Origin: Bacteroidota bacterium
GTDB lineage: Bacteria; Bacteroidota; Bacteroidia; Flavobacteriales; Weeksellaceae
Length of the DNA: 12,163 nucleotides
NCBI GenBank assembly: GCA_023388015.1
Contig: JAEWHB010000207.1
Span: 1-12,163, forward strand
Direction of reading: 5' to 3'
Below, piece after piece: positions 1 through 5,478 of the stretch. Positions within the stretch are counted from its first letter, which is position 1. Every line of letters begins with the position of its first letter. A program made the translations under genes and the position numbers. Below the pieces are notes generated by a model. The model was not told the origin of the DNA and made no database searches. It saw only the letters and a list, made by a program, of their open reading frames with translations.

Positions 1-155
1 AACTTACACCTAAAAGCTCTGATCAAACCTTGGTAAAATGGGAAGTAACCGGTAAATCTCCTTATCCGTGGAACATCATGAATTTATTTTTCAGTATGGA
101 CGATGATTTTCAAAAAGGACTTGAAAACTTGAAAAGAGAAGTAGAAAATAATTAA
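1..155 (+). CDS. SRPBCC (START/polyketide-cyclase-like) protein, C-terminal end only
   Basis: This is the 3' end of a gene that begins before the window; about 50 codons are visible, ending in TAA at 153-155. The readable residues include VKWEVTG, then a Pro-Trp stretch, FFSMDDDF and QKGLENLKREVE. A strand ending in a conserved W-x-V-x-G, followed by a Met-Asp loop and a final helix of the form F-x-x-GL-x-x-LK, is the usual C-terminus of SRPBCC proteins of the polyketide-cyclase type. Such proteins bind hydrophobic ligands in a helix-grip cavity; the ligand cannot be told from this fragment. The next gene follows after 23 bases on the same strand, so it may be the upstream member of the small-protein operon. 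The family call rests on pattern memory of a short piece. Confidence 0.65.
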   Translation, partial: LTPKSSDQTLVKWEVTGKSPYPWNIMNLFFSMDDDFQKGLENLKREVENN

Positions 156-178
156 GAAAAAACTTTAAAAAACTCATT

Positions 179-571
179 ATGAATCAAAACATTATCTGCT
201 GGTTTGAAATCTATGTCCAAGACATGGAAAGAGCCAAAAAATTTTACAATTCGGTCCTTGGAACCAATTTCACAGATGCCGCGATGCCGCCGGGAGATGC
301 GCCGGGAAATATGAAAATGTCTTTCTTTTCTTCTACAGAAAATCAGGGCGTTAGCGGCGCACTGATAGAAATGCCCGGAACCAAAGAAGGTGATGGGAAA
401 TGCGTGAATACAATGGTGTATTTTCCTTGTGAAGATTGTGCTGTAGAAGAAAGTCGTGTGGTCGCTGCCGGCGGAATGGTTCATCAGTCCAAAATGGACA
501 TCGGAGAATTTGGATTCTGTTCCATTTGTGTTGATACCGAAGGAAATCCATTCGGATTGTTTTCAATGTAA
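179..571 (+). CDS. VOC family (glyoxalase/bleomycin-resistance fold) protein, first of three
   Basis: A 130-residue protein of normal length for a single-chain vicinal-oxygen-chelate protein. The N-terminal module shows the characteristic W-F-E-I-x-V strand (residues 8-13), followed by the D-x-x-R-A-x-x-F-Y helix (15-23) and the VLG turn. The second module runs from about residue 77 and ends with F-x-F-C-S-I-C-V-D-T-EGNPFGLFS, the typical closing strand with the EGN-x-x-G motif. Glu10 in the first strand is a candidate metal ligand. The family includes lactoylglutathione-lyase-like enzymes, dioxygenases and drug-binding proteins, and nothing here fixes the substrate. It is probably cytoplasmic, since no signal peptide is visible. 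It is 12 bases upstream of another, only distantly similar VOC gene. The start is the ATG preceding the conserved first strand. Confidence 0.9.
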   Translation: MNQNIICWFEIYVQDMERAKKFYNSVLGTNFTDAAMPPGDAPGNMKMSFFSSTENQGVSGALIEMPGTKEGDGKCVNTMVYFPCEDCAVEESRVVAAGGMVHQSKMDIGEFGFCSICVDTEGNPFGLFSM

Positions 572-583
572 ATAATCAAAAAT

Positions 584-988
584 ATGAAACAAATATTCAT
601 CAATTTACCTGTAAAAAATTTACAGCAATCAGTAGAATTCTATACCGCATTGGGATTTTCAGTTAATCACCAATTTTCGGACGACTCAGGAAAATGTATG
701 GTTTGGAGCGATCATATTTTTGTAATGCTTCTCAACCACGAAAAATTCTCATCCTTTACTGACAAAGCCATTGCAGACATCAAAAATAAAATTTCGGGGC
801 TTTTTGCTTTGTCGGTTGAAAGCGTTGACGAAATGAATAAAATCATGGAAAATGTTCTTAACACTGGCGGCATAGAACCTACTGAATTAAGGGATTATGG
901 ATTTATGCAACAAAGAACTATTGAAGATTTTGATGGACATACCTGGGAGATTTTTTATATGGATATGTCACAAATACCAACTGAATAG
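584..988 (+). CDS. VOC family protein, predicted lactoylglutathione-lyase-like subgroup
   Basis: A 134-residue protein that opens directly with the first VOC strand, IFINLPV (4-10), then the helix S-V-E-F-Y-x-x-LGF (16-25). The middle contains C-M-V-W-S-D-H-I-F-V-M-L-L (38-50) and a K-F-S-S-F-T loop. The end holds GGIEP, DYGFMQQR and D-x-D-G-H-x-W-E-I-F-Y-M-D (115-127). The combination of CM-V/I, FVMLL, DYGFM and DGH-x-WE matches a VOC subgroup usually annotated as predicted lactoylglutathione lyase or glyoxalase/bleomycin-resistance protein. His119 and Glu122 are plausible metal ligands. It sits between another VOC gene and an SRPBCC gene with short spacers, so co-transcription is likely. 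The real substrate is unknown; the annotation is by fold and subgroup only. Confidence 0.9.
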   Translation: MKQIFINLPVKNLQQSVEFYTALGFSVNHQFSDDSGKCMVWSDHIFVMLLNHEKFSSFTDKAIADIKNKISGLFALSVESVDEMNKIMENVLNTGGIEPTELRDYGFMQQRTIEDFDGHTWEIFYMDMSQIPTE

Positions 989-1016
989 TTTTTAACATTT
1001 TAATTAAACCAATTTT

Positions 1017-1463
1017 ATGTCTCAAAATATAACTGCCAAAGCATCCATAGGTATTCAAAAACCGGTAAAGGAAGTTTTTGAAGCCATCGTCAATCCGGAA
1101 ATGATGGCCAATTATTTCATTTCCAAAGGAAGTGGAAACTTGGAATCCGGAAAAGAAGTTCAATGGGAGTTTCCTGAATTTGAAGGCAGTTTTCCGGTTG
1201 CAGTAAAGGATATCAGAGAAAATGAATTCGTTTCTTTCGTTTGGGATCCTGACTCTCTTGTCGAAATTAAACTAGAAAAGAAATCCGAAAACGATACGGT
1301 TGTACATGTGACGGAAGAAGGACACAACCAAGATGAAGCAGGCATCAAATGGGTAATCGGACAAACAGAAGGTTGGGCAAATTTTCTTGCTTGTATGAAA
1401 GCCTGGTTAGAATATGGAATTCATTTGAGAAATGGCGCTTTTGATTTTATGAAAAATAATTGA
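1017..1463 (+). CDS. SRPBCC / AHSA1-like domain protein
   Basis: A 148-residue, single-domain protein of the START/Bet v1 superfamily. The first strand and helix read T-A-K-A-S-I-G-I-x-x-PVKEVFEAI (6-24), followed by NPE-M-M-A-N-Y-F, where the family usually has a DP-x-x-x-x-W-F pattern. The C-terminal helix region G-Q-T-E-GWANFLACMKAWLE-Y-G-I-x-LR (115-138) is a recognisable signature of bacterial AHSA1-like proteins. Members bind hydrophobic ligands or act as stress-related Hsp90-activator homologues; the function of this subgroup is not known. It lies in the small-fold run, 28 bases after a VOC gene and 3 bases before a DUF1801 gene. The spacer before it is AT-rich with no Shine-Dalgarno site, as expected in Bacteroidota. 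Family assignment is firm, function open. Confidence 0.88.
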   Translation: MSQNITAKASIGIQKPVKEVFEAIVNPEMMANYFISKGSGNLESGKEVQWEFPEFEGSFPVAVKDIRENEFVSFVWDPDSLVEIKLEKKSENDTVVHVTEEGHNQDEAGIKWVIGQTEGWANFLACMKAWLEYGIHLRNGAFDFMKNN

Positions 1464-1466
1464 GTT

Positions 1467-1859
1467 ATGAACGAAATTTCACATTACGTCAACAATTTAG
1501 AAAACGAGCACGACAAATTGATTTGCAATAAGTTAAAATCAGCAATTGATTTCAATCTGAATTTTACGGAAAGCAAAATCTGGTATGGTCATCCGGTTTG
1601 GTTCATTGAAGGAAACCCGATTACAGGATTCAGCAAAGAAAAGAAAGGAATCCGTTTGATGTTTTGGAGCGGCGCTGATTTTGACGAAGAACAACTTTCT
1701 GTCAAAGGCGAAAAGTTCAAAGATGCTTCTGTTTTTTATAATTCAGAATCGGAAATCAACGAAGAGGATTTAAAACGATGGCTTAAAAAATCGGAAGAAA
1801 TTCAATGGGATTATAAAAATCTGGTCAAACGAAAAGGTGTTTTGGAAAGACTGAAATAA
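1467..1859 (+). CDS. DUF1801 domain protein
   Basis: A 130-residue protein with a short N-terminal helix (residues 3-27), then W-Y-G-H-P-V-W-F (39-46), a hydrophobic G-F-S-K-E-K-K-G-I-R-L-M-F-W-S-G-A sheet segment (54-70) and a C-terminal helix. The W-x-x-P-x-W strand followed by a G-I-x-L-x-F-W-x-GA strand is the DUF1801 (YdhG-type) pattern. The fold is a small alpha/beta domain with no proven biochemical activity. It starts 3 bases after the preceding SRPBCC stop, which supports translational coupling. Two further DUF1801-type proteins lie at 3853-4410 and 4412-4840, but by eye they align poorly with this one, so a recent duplication is unlikely. No signal peptide is seen, so it is presumably cytoplasmic. 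Confidence 0.8.
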   Translation: MNEISHYVNNLENEHDKLICNKLKSAIDFNLNFTESKIWYGHPVWFIEGNPITGFSKEKKGIRLMFWSGADFDEEQLSVKGEKFKDASVFYNSESEINEEDLKRWLKKSEEIQWDYKNLVKRKGVLERLK

Positions 1860-1884
1860 CCGTTAAAACTAGAATAACAAAGAA

Positions 1885-1962
1885 ATGCAAAGCGACGATT
1901 GGCAGGCTATACTTAATAATTTCAAATCTTATGTGGAGAACCTTTCTAAAAATGGAAATTAG
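1885..1962 (+). pseudogene. Remnant of an SRPBCC/AHSA1 gene (last ~25 codons only)
   Basis: A 25-codon open frame starting at ATG 1885 and ending at TAG 1960-1962 reads MQSDDWQAILNN, then F-K-S-Y-V-E-N. The pattern W-x-x-x-L-x-N-F-K-x-Y-V-E resembles the C-terminal helix that closes AHSA1-type SRPBCC proteins, but nothing of the rest of such a domain is upstream. The frame is closed by a TAG at 1870-1872 and the complete DUF1801 gene ends at 1859. I infer that an SRPBCC gene was lost here by deletion, leaving its tail. The tail overlaps the start of the SnoaL-like gene by 11 bases, as an intact upstream operon member might. The alternative is a true 25-residue peptide gene or a chance match; a helix this short is weak evidence. 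Confidence 0.45.
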
Positions 1963-2308
1963 AAACAAGAAAAATCTGGTGGAATTTTACATGGAATCGT
2001 TTCAGGAAAACGACCATGAAAAAATCCTTTCCTGTCTTACCGACGATGTGGAATGGCAAATTCACGGACATAAATCTCTGAAGGGAAAAGAAGCATTTGA
2101 TGAAGAAATCGAAAACGAAAACTTTGAAGGAAAACCTGAAATTACGCTCAACCGGATGATTGAAGAAAATAACATCGTAGTGGCAGAAGGAACGGTTCTT
2201 GCAAAACCAAAAAAGAGTCAACCCGTTTTGCTCGCATTTTGTGATATATTTGAATTCCGGGACGGGAAGATTTCGAAATTGACATCTTATTTGAATCCAA
2301 TTAATTAA
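1952..2308 (+). CDS. SnoaL/NTF2-like (ketosteroid-isomerase fold) protein
   Basis: A 118-residue protein of typical length for a single NTF2-like domain. The N-terminal helix (about 4-18, ending in EFYMESF) is followed by D-x-x-K-I-L-S-C-L-T-D-D-V-E-W (21-35), a standard SnoaL signature in which a helix leads to D-D-V-x-W. After this come H-G-H, the K-G-K-E-A-F loop (44-49), and three strands ending in F-C-D-I-F-E-F-R-D-GKI-x-K-L-x-S-Y (96-113). Proteins of this fold act as isomerases, hydrolases or plain ligand-binding proteins; the chemistry is unknown here. I chose ATG 1952 rather than the in-frame ATG at 1931 because the extra MWRTFLK is encoded by sequence that, in another frame, gives the conserved SRPBCC tail, and because the domain begins right after 1952. 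It overlaps that remnant by 11 bases. Confidence 0.85.
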   Translation: MEIRNKKNLVEFYMESFQENDHEKILSCLTDDVEWQIHGHKSLKGKEAFDEEIENENFEGKPEITLNRMIEENNIVVAEGTVLAKPKKSQPVLLAFCDIFEFRDGKISKLTSYLNPIN

Positions 2309-2319
2309 AAATCTTCGTT

Positions 2320-2772
2320 ATGAAAAAATTAACTTACAGAATGGAAATCAAAGCCCCGAAAGAAAGGGTTTATGAAAAAATGATCGGGAAAGATACTTTC
2401 AAACAATGGACCGCTGAATTCAATCCGACTTCTGATTTTGAAGGCGGATGGAACAAAGGAGACGAAATTCGTTTCATAGGAATTTCTGAAACCGGTAAAA
2501 AAGAAGGGATGCTGGCAAGAATCGAAGAAAACATTCCGAATGAATTTATTTCTATTCACCATTACGGCATAGTGGACGGCGAAAATGAAGTTACTGAAGG
2601 CCCGATGGTTGAGAGCTGGACGCCGGCTTATGAAAATTATTCACTGTCGCAGGAAATGGAAATTACAAACCTGATGGTCGAAGTAGATGTGAGTGACGAA
2701 CATATCGAATATTTTGACGAAACTTGGCCAAAAGCTTTGTTGAAACTTAAAGAAATTTCAGAAAATATTTAA
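2320..2772 (+). CDS. SRPBCC / AHSA1-like domain protein
   Basis: A 150-residue helix-grip protein. It opens with a strand and helix of the family, Y-R-M-E-I-K-A-P-K-E-R-V-Y-E-K-M-I (6-22), followed by a short F-x-x-W segment. Next come G-G-W-x-K-G-D-E-I-R-F (42-52), the strand pair with the conserved G-D turn, and E-N-I-P-N-E-F-I-S-I-H-H-Y-G (69-82). The final helix W-P-K-A-L-L-K-L-K-E-I (136-146) closes the cavity, as in other SRPBCC proteins. It differs clearly from the SRPBCC protein at 1017-1463. It starts 11 bases after the SnoaL-like gene and ends 1 base before the broken VOC gene, so it is very likely translated from the same message. The ligand is unknown. Confidence 0.85.
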   Translation: MKKLTYRMEIKAPKERVYEKMIGKDTFKQWTAEFNPTSDFEGGWNKGDEIRFIGISETGKKEGMLARIEENIPNEFISIHHYGIVDGENEVTEGPMVESWTPAYENYSLSQEMEITNLMVEVDVSDEHIEYFDETWPKALLKLKEISENI

Positions 2773-2773
2773 A

Positions 2774-3168
2774 ATGGAAACACCAAAACCACCAATGGGA
2801 ACGGTTGCATGGACAGATTATACTTCTGCCCATGCAGACGAAATGCGTGAATTTTATCAGTCTGTTTTTAACTGGACTTCTGATGGAATTCCATGAAAGA
2901 CGGAGCTGATGAATATGAAGATTATGTGATGAAAACCGCTGAAGGAAATGTGGTAGGCGGCATTTGCAATAGTCGAGGTAAAAATGCAGGAATTCCGGCG
3001 CAGTGGATGATTTACATTACGGTGGAGAATCCGCAGGAAACCGCTGAAAAAGCGGTTCAGTTTGGTGGAAAAATTATAAAAGAATACCTTGACAAAGAAG
3101 GAAATCTCATGTATGCGATGATTGAGGACCCGATCGGAACAGTATTCGGCATCGCTAAAGCATCTTAA
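2774..3168 (+). pseudogene. VOC family protein gene split by a one-base frameshift
   Basis: The ATG at 2774 opens a VOC reading frame: MGTVAWTDYT, then a helix ending R-E-F-Y-Q-S-V-F-N-W and S-D-G-I-P. It stops at TGA 2894-2896 after 40 codons. In the next frame, ATG 2893 continues exactly where the family alignment would go on: MKDG, E-Y-E-D-Y-V-M, G-N-V-V-G-G-I-C, A-Q-W-M-I-Y-I-T-V-E, G-G-K-I-I, and a final E-D-P-I-G-T-V-F-G-I strand. Together the parts give a normal ~131-residue VOC protein. The simplest reading is loss of one base between the two C's at 2891-2892 and the ATG. The break cuts the first beta-alpha-beta module. Stop and start overlap as ATGA, so re-initiation could still make the 91-residue second part. 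A sequencing error is possible, although there is no long homopolymer at the site. Confidence 0.8.
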
Positions 3169-3181
3169 TAATTTAGAAATT

Positions 3182-3850
3182 ATGAAAAAATTTTTACTAA
3201 TTCCCGTTGTGGCTATCATGTTTAGCTGCAACTCCACAAAAGAAATAGCAGAAGCCCCTGCTCCACCGGCAGATACAACTGCTACAATTCCACCGGCAAC
3301 CGCAATCCCACCGGCACACAACAAAAAGTTTATTCAGGATTATTTTGAGGAAACTTATCTGCTGATTGTGAATGCAACCAAAGGGCTGAGCGATGAACAG
3401 CTGAACTTCAAATCTTCTCCGGAAAGATGGTCAATTATGGAATGTCTGGAACACATAGTTGTTACAGAACCTCAGTTATTTGAATATGAAAAGGATGCTT
3501 TATCCAAAACTGCAACGCCGGAAAAAAGAAAGAATATAAAACTTACCGATGATGAAATTATGGTCATGATGGTCGACAGAAGTTTCAAAGCAAAAGCGTC
3601 TGCTGAAATGGTGCCTGAAGGTAAATACAAAAATGTTCAGACCGCTTTGAGTGATCTGCAAAAACAAAGAAAAGAAATAATGGCTTATTTAGAAGATTAT
3701 ACAATGGAAGATTTACGGAACCGTGTGCTGGAAGGCCCTTTTGGTTCCATTGATGCCTATCAGTTTATGTTGTTCATTCCCGGACACACCGCCCGTCACA
3801 CATTGCAGATACAAGAAGTAAAACAAGATTCAAATTTTCCAAAAAACTAG
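3182..3850 (+). CDS. DinB-family (DinB_2-like) lipoprotein
   Basis: A 222-residue protein with a lipoprotein signal peptide: Lys2-Lys3, a hydrophobic core and a lipobox-like M-F-S-C with Cys16. A Pro/Ala/Thr-rich linker (about 23-46) follows, then a DinB-fold helical bundle from about residue 48. The fold's metal ligands appear present: His91 in W-S-I-M-E-C-L-E-H-I and the H-x-x-x-H pair His202/His206 in P-G-H-T-A-R-H-T-L-Q-I. DinB/YfiT proteins are metal-dependent and often linked to thiol cofactors or detoxification, but most lack a signal peptide. The residues after Cys16 (N-S-T-K) contain no acidic export signal, so I infer a periplasm-facing lipoprotein. I chose ATG 3182 because the upstream in-frame ATG at 3122 would bury the signal peptide inside the VOC gene. 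It follows that gene by 13 bases. Confidence 0.85.
   Translation: MKKFLLIPVVAIMFSCNSTKEIAEAPAPPADTTATIPPATAIPPAHNKKFIQDYFEETYLLIVNATKGLSDEQLNFKSSPERWSIMECLEHIVVTEPQLFEYEKDALSKTATPEKRKNIKLTDDEIMVMMVDRSFKAKASAEMVPEGKYKNVQTALSDLQKQRKEIMAYLEDYTMEDLRNRVLEGPFGSIDAYQFMLFIPGHTARHTLQIQEVKQDSNFPKN
3263..3316 (+). repeat. Three short CCACCGGCA repeats in the DinB lipoprotein linker
   Basis: The nine-base unit CCACCGGCA occurs at 3263-3271, 3290-3298 and 3308-3316, always in the same reading phase, with starts 27 and 18 bases apart. Each copy encodes Pro-Pro-Ala. They form the flexible Pro/Ala/Thr-rich tether between the lipidated cysteine and the folded domain. Such repeats can change linker length by slippage without breaking the frame. 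Confidence 0.75.
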
Positions 3851-3852
3851 AG

Positions 3853-4410
3853 ATGGATAAAACAAATCGCTGGACAGAAGAACTCGGTTGTCTGGCAGAA
3901 ATCCTCGACAAATCGGGGCTTGAATTAACAACAAAATGGGGTGCTCCTATTTATACGCACAAGGGAAAAAACATAGTGGCCTATGCCGGATTTAAAAATC
4001 ATTTTGCGCTTTGGTTTTACAACGGTGTTTTTCTGAAAGATCCTTATAAAGTTTTGGTCAGTGCAAAAGATGAAACAAAAGCTTTGCGTCAATGGAGATT
4101 CAGCACAATGGAAGAAATCAACGAGAAAAAAATTCTGGAATATGTGAAAGAAGCTACGAAAAATTCAGTAGAAGGCAAAGAATTAAAAGCCGAGAAATTT
4201 AAAGCGGTTCCCATTCCTGAATTATTTCAAAAAGAACTTGATACTGATTCGAAATTAAAATCGACTTTCGCGAAATTAACTCCCGGAAAACAGAAGGAAT
4301 ACAATCTCTACATTGATGAAGCCAAGCAGGAAAAGACGAAAATTTCAAGGATTGAAAAAATCAAACCTATGATTCTCGAAGGCAAAGGTCTTCACGATAA
4401 ATACAAATAA
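3853..4410 (+). CDS. DUF1801 plus YdeI/OmdA-type C-terminal domain protein
   Basis: A 185-residue two-part protein. The first ~100 residues are DUF1801-like: T-K-W-G-A-P-I-Y-T (27-35), N-I-V-A-Y-A-G-F-K-N-H-F-A-L-W-F-Y-N-G (40-58) and a K-A-L-R-Q-W-R-F segment. The last ~60 residues are the YdeI/OmpD-associated (OmdA) helical domain: K-L-T-P-G-K-Q-K-E-Y (141-150), Y-I-D-E-A-K-Q-E-K-T-K-I-S-R-I-E-K (153-169) and a final G-K-G-L-H-D-K-Y-K. The pattern L-x-P-x-x-Q-x-E-Y followed by E-A-K-x-x-x-T-x-x-R-I-x-K is the hallmark of that family. Relatives are named for stress tolerance or bacteriocin protection, but no reaction is established. It begins 2 bases after the DinB lipoprotein and ends 1 base before the next DUF1801 gene, so coupled translation is likely. 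Confidence 0.87.
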   Translation: MDKTNRWTEELGCLAEILDKSGLELTTKWGAPIYTHKGKNIVAYAGFKNHFALWFYNGVFLKDPYKVLVSAKDETKALRQWRFSTMEEINEKKILEYVKEATKNSVEGKELKAEKFKAVPIPELFQKELDTDSKLKSTFAKLTPGKQKEYNLYIDEAKQEKTKISRIEKIKPMILEGKGLHDKYK

Positions 4411-4411
4411 A

Positions 4412-4840
4412 ATGGCAAAAGAAAACAAAACGAAACCTACCGAAGTAAGCGTTGAAAACTTTGTCAACTCCGTAGAAAATGAACAAAAAAGAAAAGACAG
4501 CTTTGTTTTGATCGAACGGATGAAACAAATTACCGGAAAAGAACCCAAAATGTGGGGACCAAGTATCATCGGATTTGGAAAATACCATTACAAATACGCA
4601 AGCGGACATGAAGGTGATGCGCCAATCTGTGGTTTTTCACCCCGAAAGTCTGCCATTTCGCTCTATGTTTTCACAGGTCTGGAAAGACATGAATATATGC
4701 TGGAAGGGTTGGGGAAATACACCATGGGAAAAGCTTGTATTTATGTGAATAAACTTTCGGACATTGATATGGACGTTATGGAAAAAATCATCCGCGAAAC
4801 AACGGAATTTCTGAAAGAAAAATATCAAGTCGAAGATTAA
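4412..4840 (+). CDS. DUF1801 domain protein, last gene of the run
   Basis: A 142-residue protein. After a Lys-rich N-terminus and a helix (15-40) comes M-W-G-P-S-I-I-G-F-G (48-57), then H-Y-K-Y-A-S-G-H-E-G-D (59-69), F-S-P-R-K-S-A-I-S-L-Y-V (75-86), the loop L-G-K-Y-T-M-G-K-A-C-I-Y (100-111) and a closing helix ending in F-L-K-E-K-Y. The W-G-P-x-I-x-G-F-G strand and the G-K-x-x-x-G-K-x-C-I-Y loop are typical of the larger DUF1801 subgroup widespread in Bacteroidota. The biochemical role is unknown. It starts 1 base after the upstream stop and is followed within 20 bases by a hairpin terminator, so it is the end of the transcript. It is distinct from the DUF1801 protein at 1467-1859. Confidence 0.87.
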   Translation: MAKENKTKPTEVSVENFVNSVENEQKRKDSFVLIERMKQITGKEPKMWGPSIIGFGKYHYKYASGHEGDAPICGFSPRKSAISLYVFTGLERHEYMLEGLGKYTMGKACIYVNKLSDIDMDVMEKIIRETTEFLKEKYQVED

Positions 4841-4855
4841 AATTACAATTCATAA

Positions 4856-4883
4856 AAAAATGCGCCCGAAAGAGCGCATTTTT
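4856..4883. terminator. Hairpin terminator ending the small-protein operon, possibly bidirectional
   Basis: ATGCGC (4860-4865) pairs perfectly with GCGCAT (4874-4879) around the loop CCGAAAGA. The stem can be extended by four A-T pairs (4856-4859 with 4880-4883), so there is an A run before it and a T run after it. It lies 15 bases after the stop of the DUF1801 gene and 18 bases before the end of the convergent lipoprotein gene. It can therefore terminate transcripts from both sides. Confidence 0.88.
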
Positions 4884-4901
4884 CTTTTCCAAAAACTCAG
4901 T

Positions 4902-5411
4902 TTATAATTCCTTGGGATTGGAATCATCTATATTATAATGATTGATGACAGAATTGTAATCGGTAAAATCAACTCCCGAATTTTTAGCATAATCTGCAGG
5001 AACAAGCAAAATTCTGAAAGTCTGATTCAGAACAAATTCCGTATTGTTTAAAGGAAAAGTTCCGCCGGCATAAATCACAAAATCATATCGGGAAAAATCG
5101 TAATTGTAATCAACTTCATTTCCATCCTCCAAATAAATTGTAATGGGAATTTGTTGCCAAATAGGTGAATTATTATTGGTGGTTCCAATTCGCTTATAAG
5201 CAAGCAACATATCGGTTTCATACATCGGTGTATTAAATGTTCTGGCTATTTGGAAACTACCTCCTACATTTTCAAAATTTACGTTGTTTACATCATAAAC
5301 AACCGGATAAGTATCATAGTCTACATAAGCAATGCCTTCATCATCACTTGTACAACCAATCATTAACAAACCGAATAAGGCAACGGCGAAGAAAGGAATT
5401 ATTTTTTTCAT
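4902..5411 (-). CDS. Flavobacterial lipoprotein of unknown function, probably surface-exposed
   Basis: A 169-residue protein with a clear lipoprotein signal: Lys2-Lys3, a hydrophobic core and a lipobox-like L-M-I-G-C with Cys20. The residues after the cysteine, T-S-D-D-E-G, resemble the Bacteroidota lipoprotein export signal (a Ser followed by acidic residues), which directs lipoproteins to the outer face of the outer membrane. Surface location is an inference from this rule. The mature part is rich in Asn, Asp, Tyr and Thr and looks beta-rich; I do not recognise a named domain. It is monocistronic by position, convergent with the small-fold operon and divergent from the aminotransferase gene. 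The 67 bases upstream (5412-5478) are AT-rich and show no convincing TAnnTTTG promoter box on either strand. Confidence 0.8.
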   Translation of the reverse strand: MKKIIPFFAVALFGLLMIGCTSDDEGIAYVDYDTYPVVYDVNNVNFENVGGSFQIARTFNTPMYETDMLLAYKRIGTTNNNSPIWQQIPITIYLEDGNEVDYNYDFSRYDFVIYAGGTFPLNNTEFVLNQTFRILLVPADYAKNSGVDFTDYNSVINHYNIDDSNPKEL

Positions 5412-5478
5412 AATTTCTGATTTTATTTGTTTAATTTACTATTTCAAAACACATACCAAAAAATAATCTTTAATTTAT

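Noticed and set aside
1931..1951. Upstream ATG adding MWRTFLK to the SnoaL-like protein
   Set aside because: The added residues are not part of the fold, and the same bases in another frame encode the SRPBCC-like tail.
2857..3324. 155-codon open frame on the minus strand opposite the VOC and DinB genes
   Set aside because: Its sequence is low-complexity (Ala/Gly/Val at the start, Phe/Ile-rich later) and is the antisense of two family-supported plus-strand genes; no domain pattern is visible.
1..4840. Recent tandem duplication as origin of the several VOC, SRPBCC and DUF1801 genes
   Set aside because: By eye the family members differ too much in sequence and no long direct repeats are present in the DNA, so recent duplication is not supported.
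5412..5478. Divergent control region between lipoprotein and aminotransferase genes
   Set aside because: The 67 bases are AT-rich, but I found no full promoter box, palindrome or hairpin worth listing.
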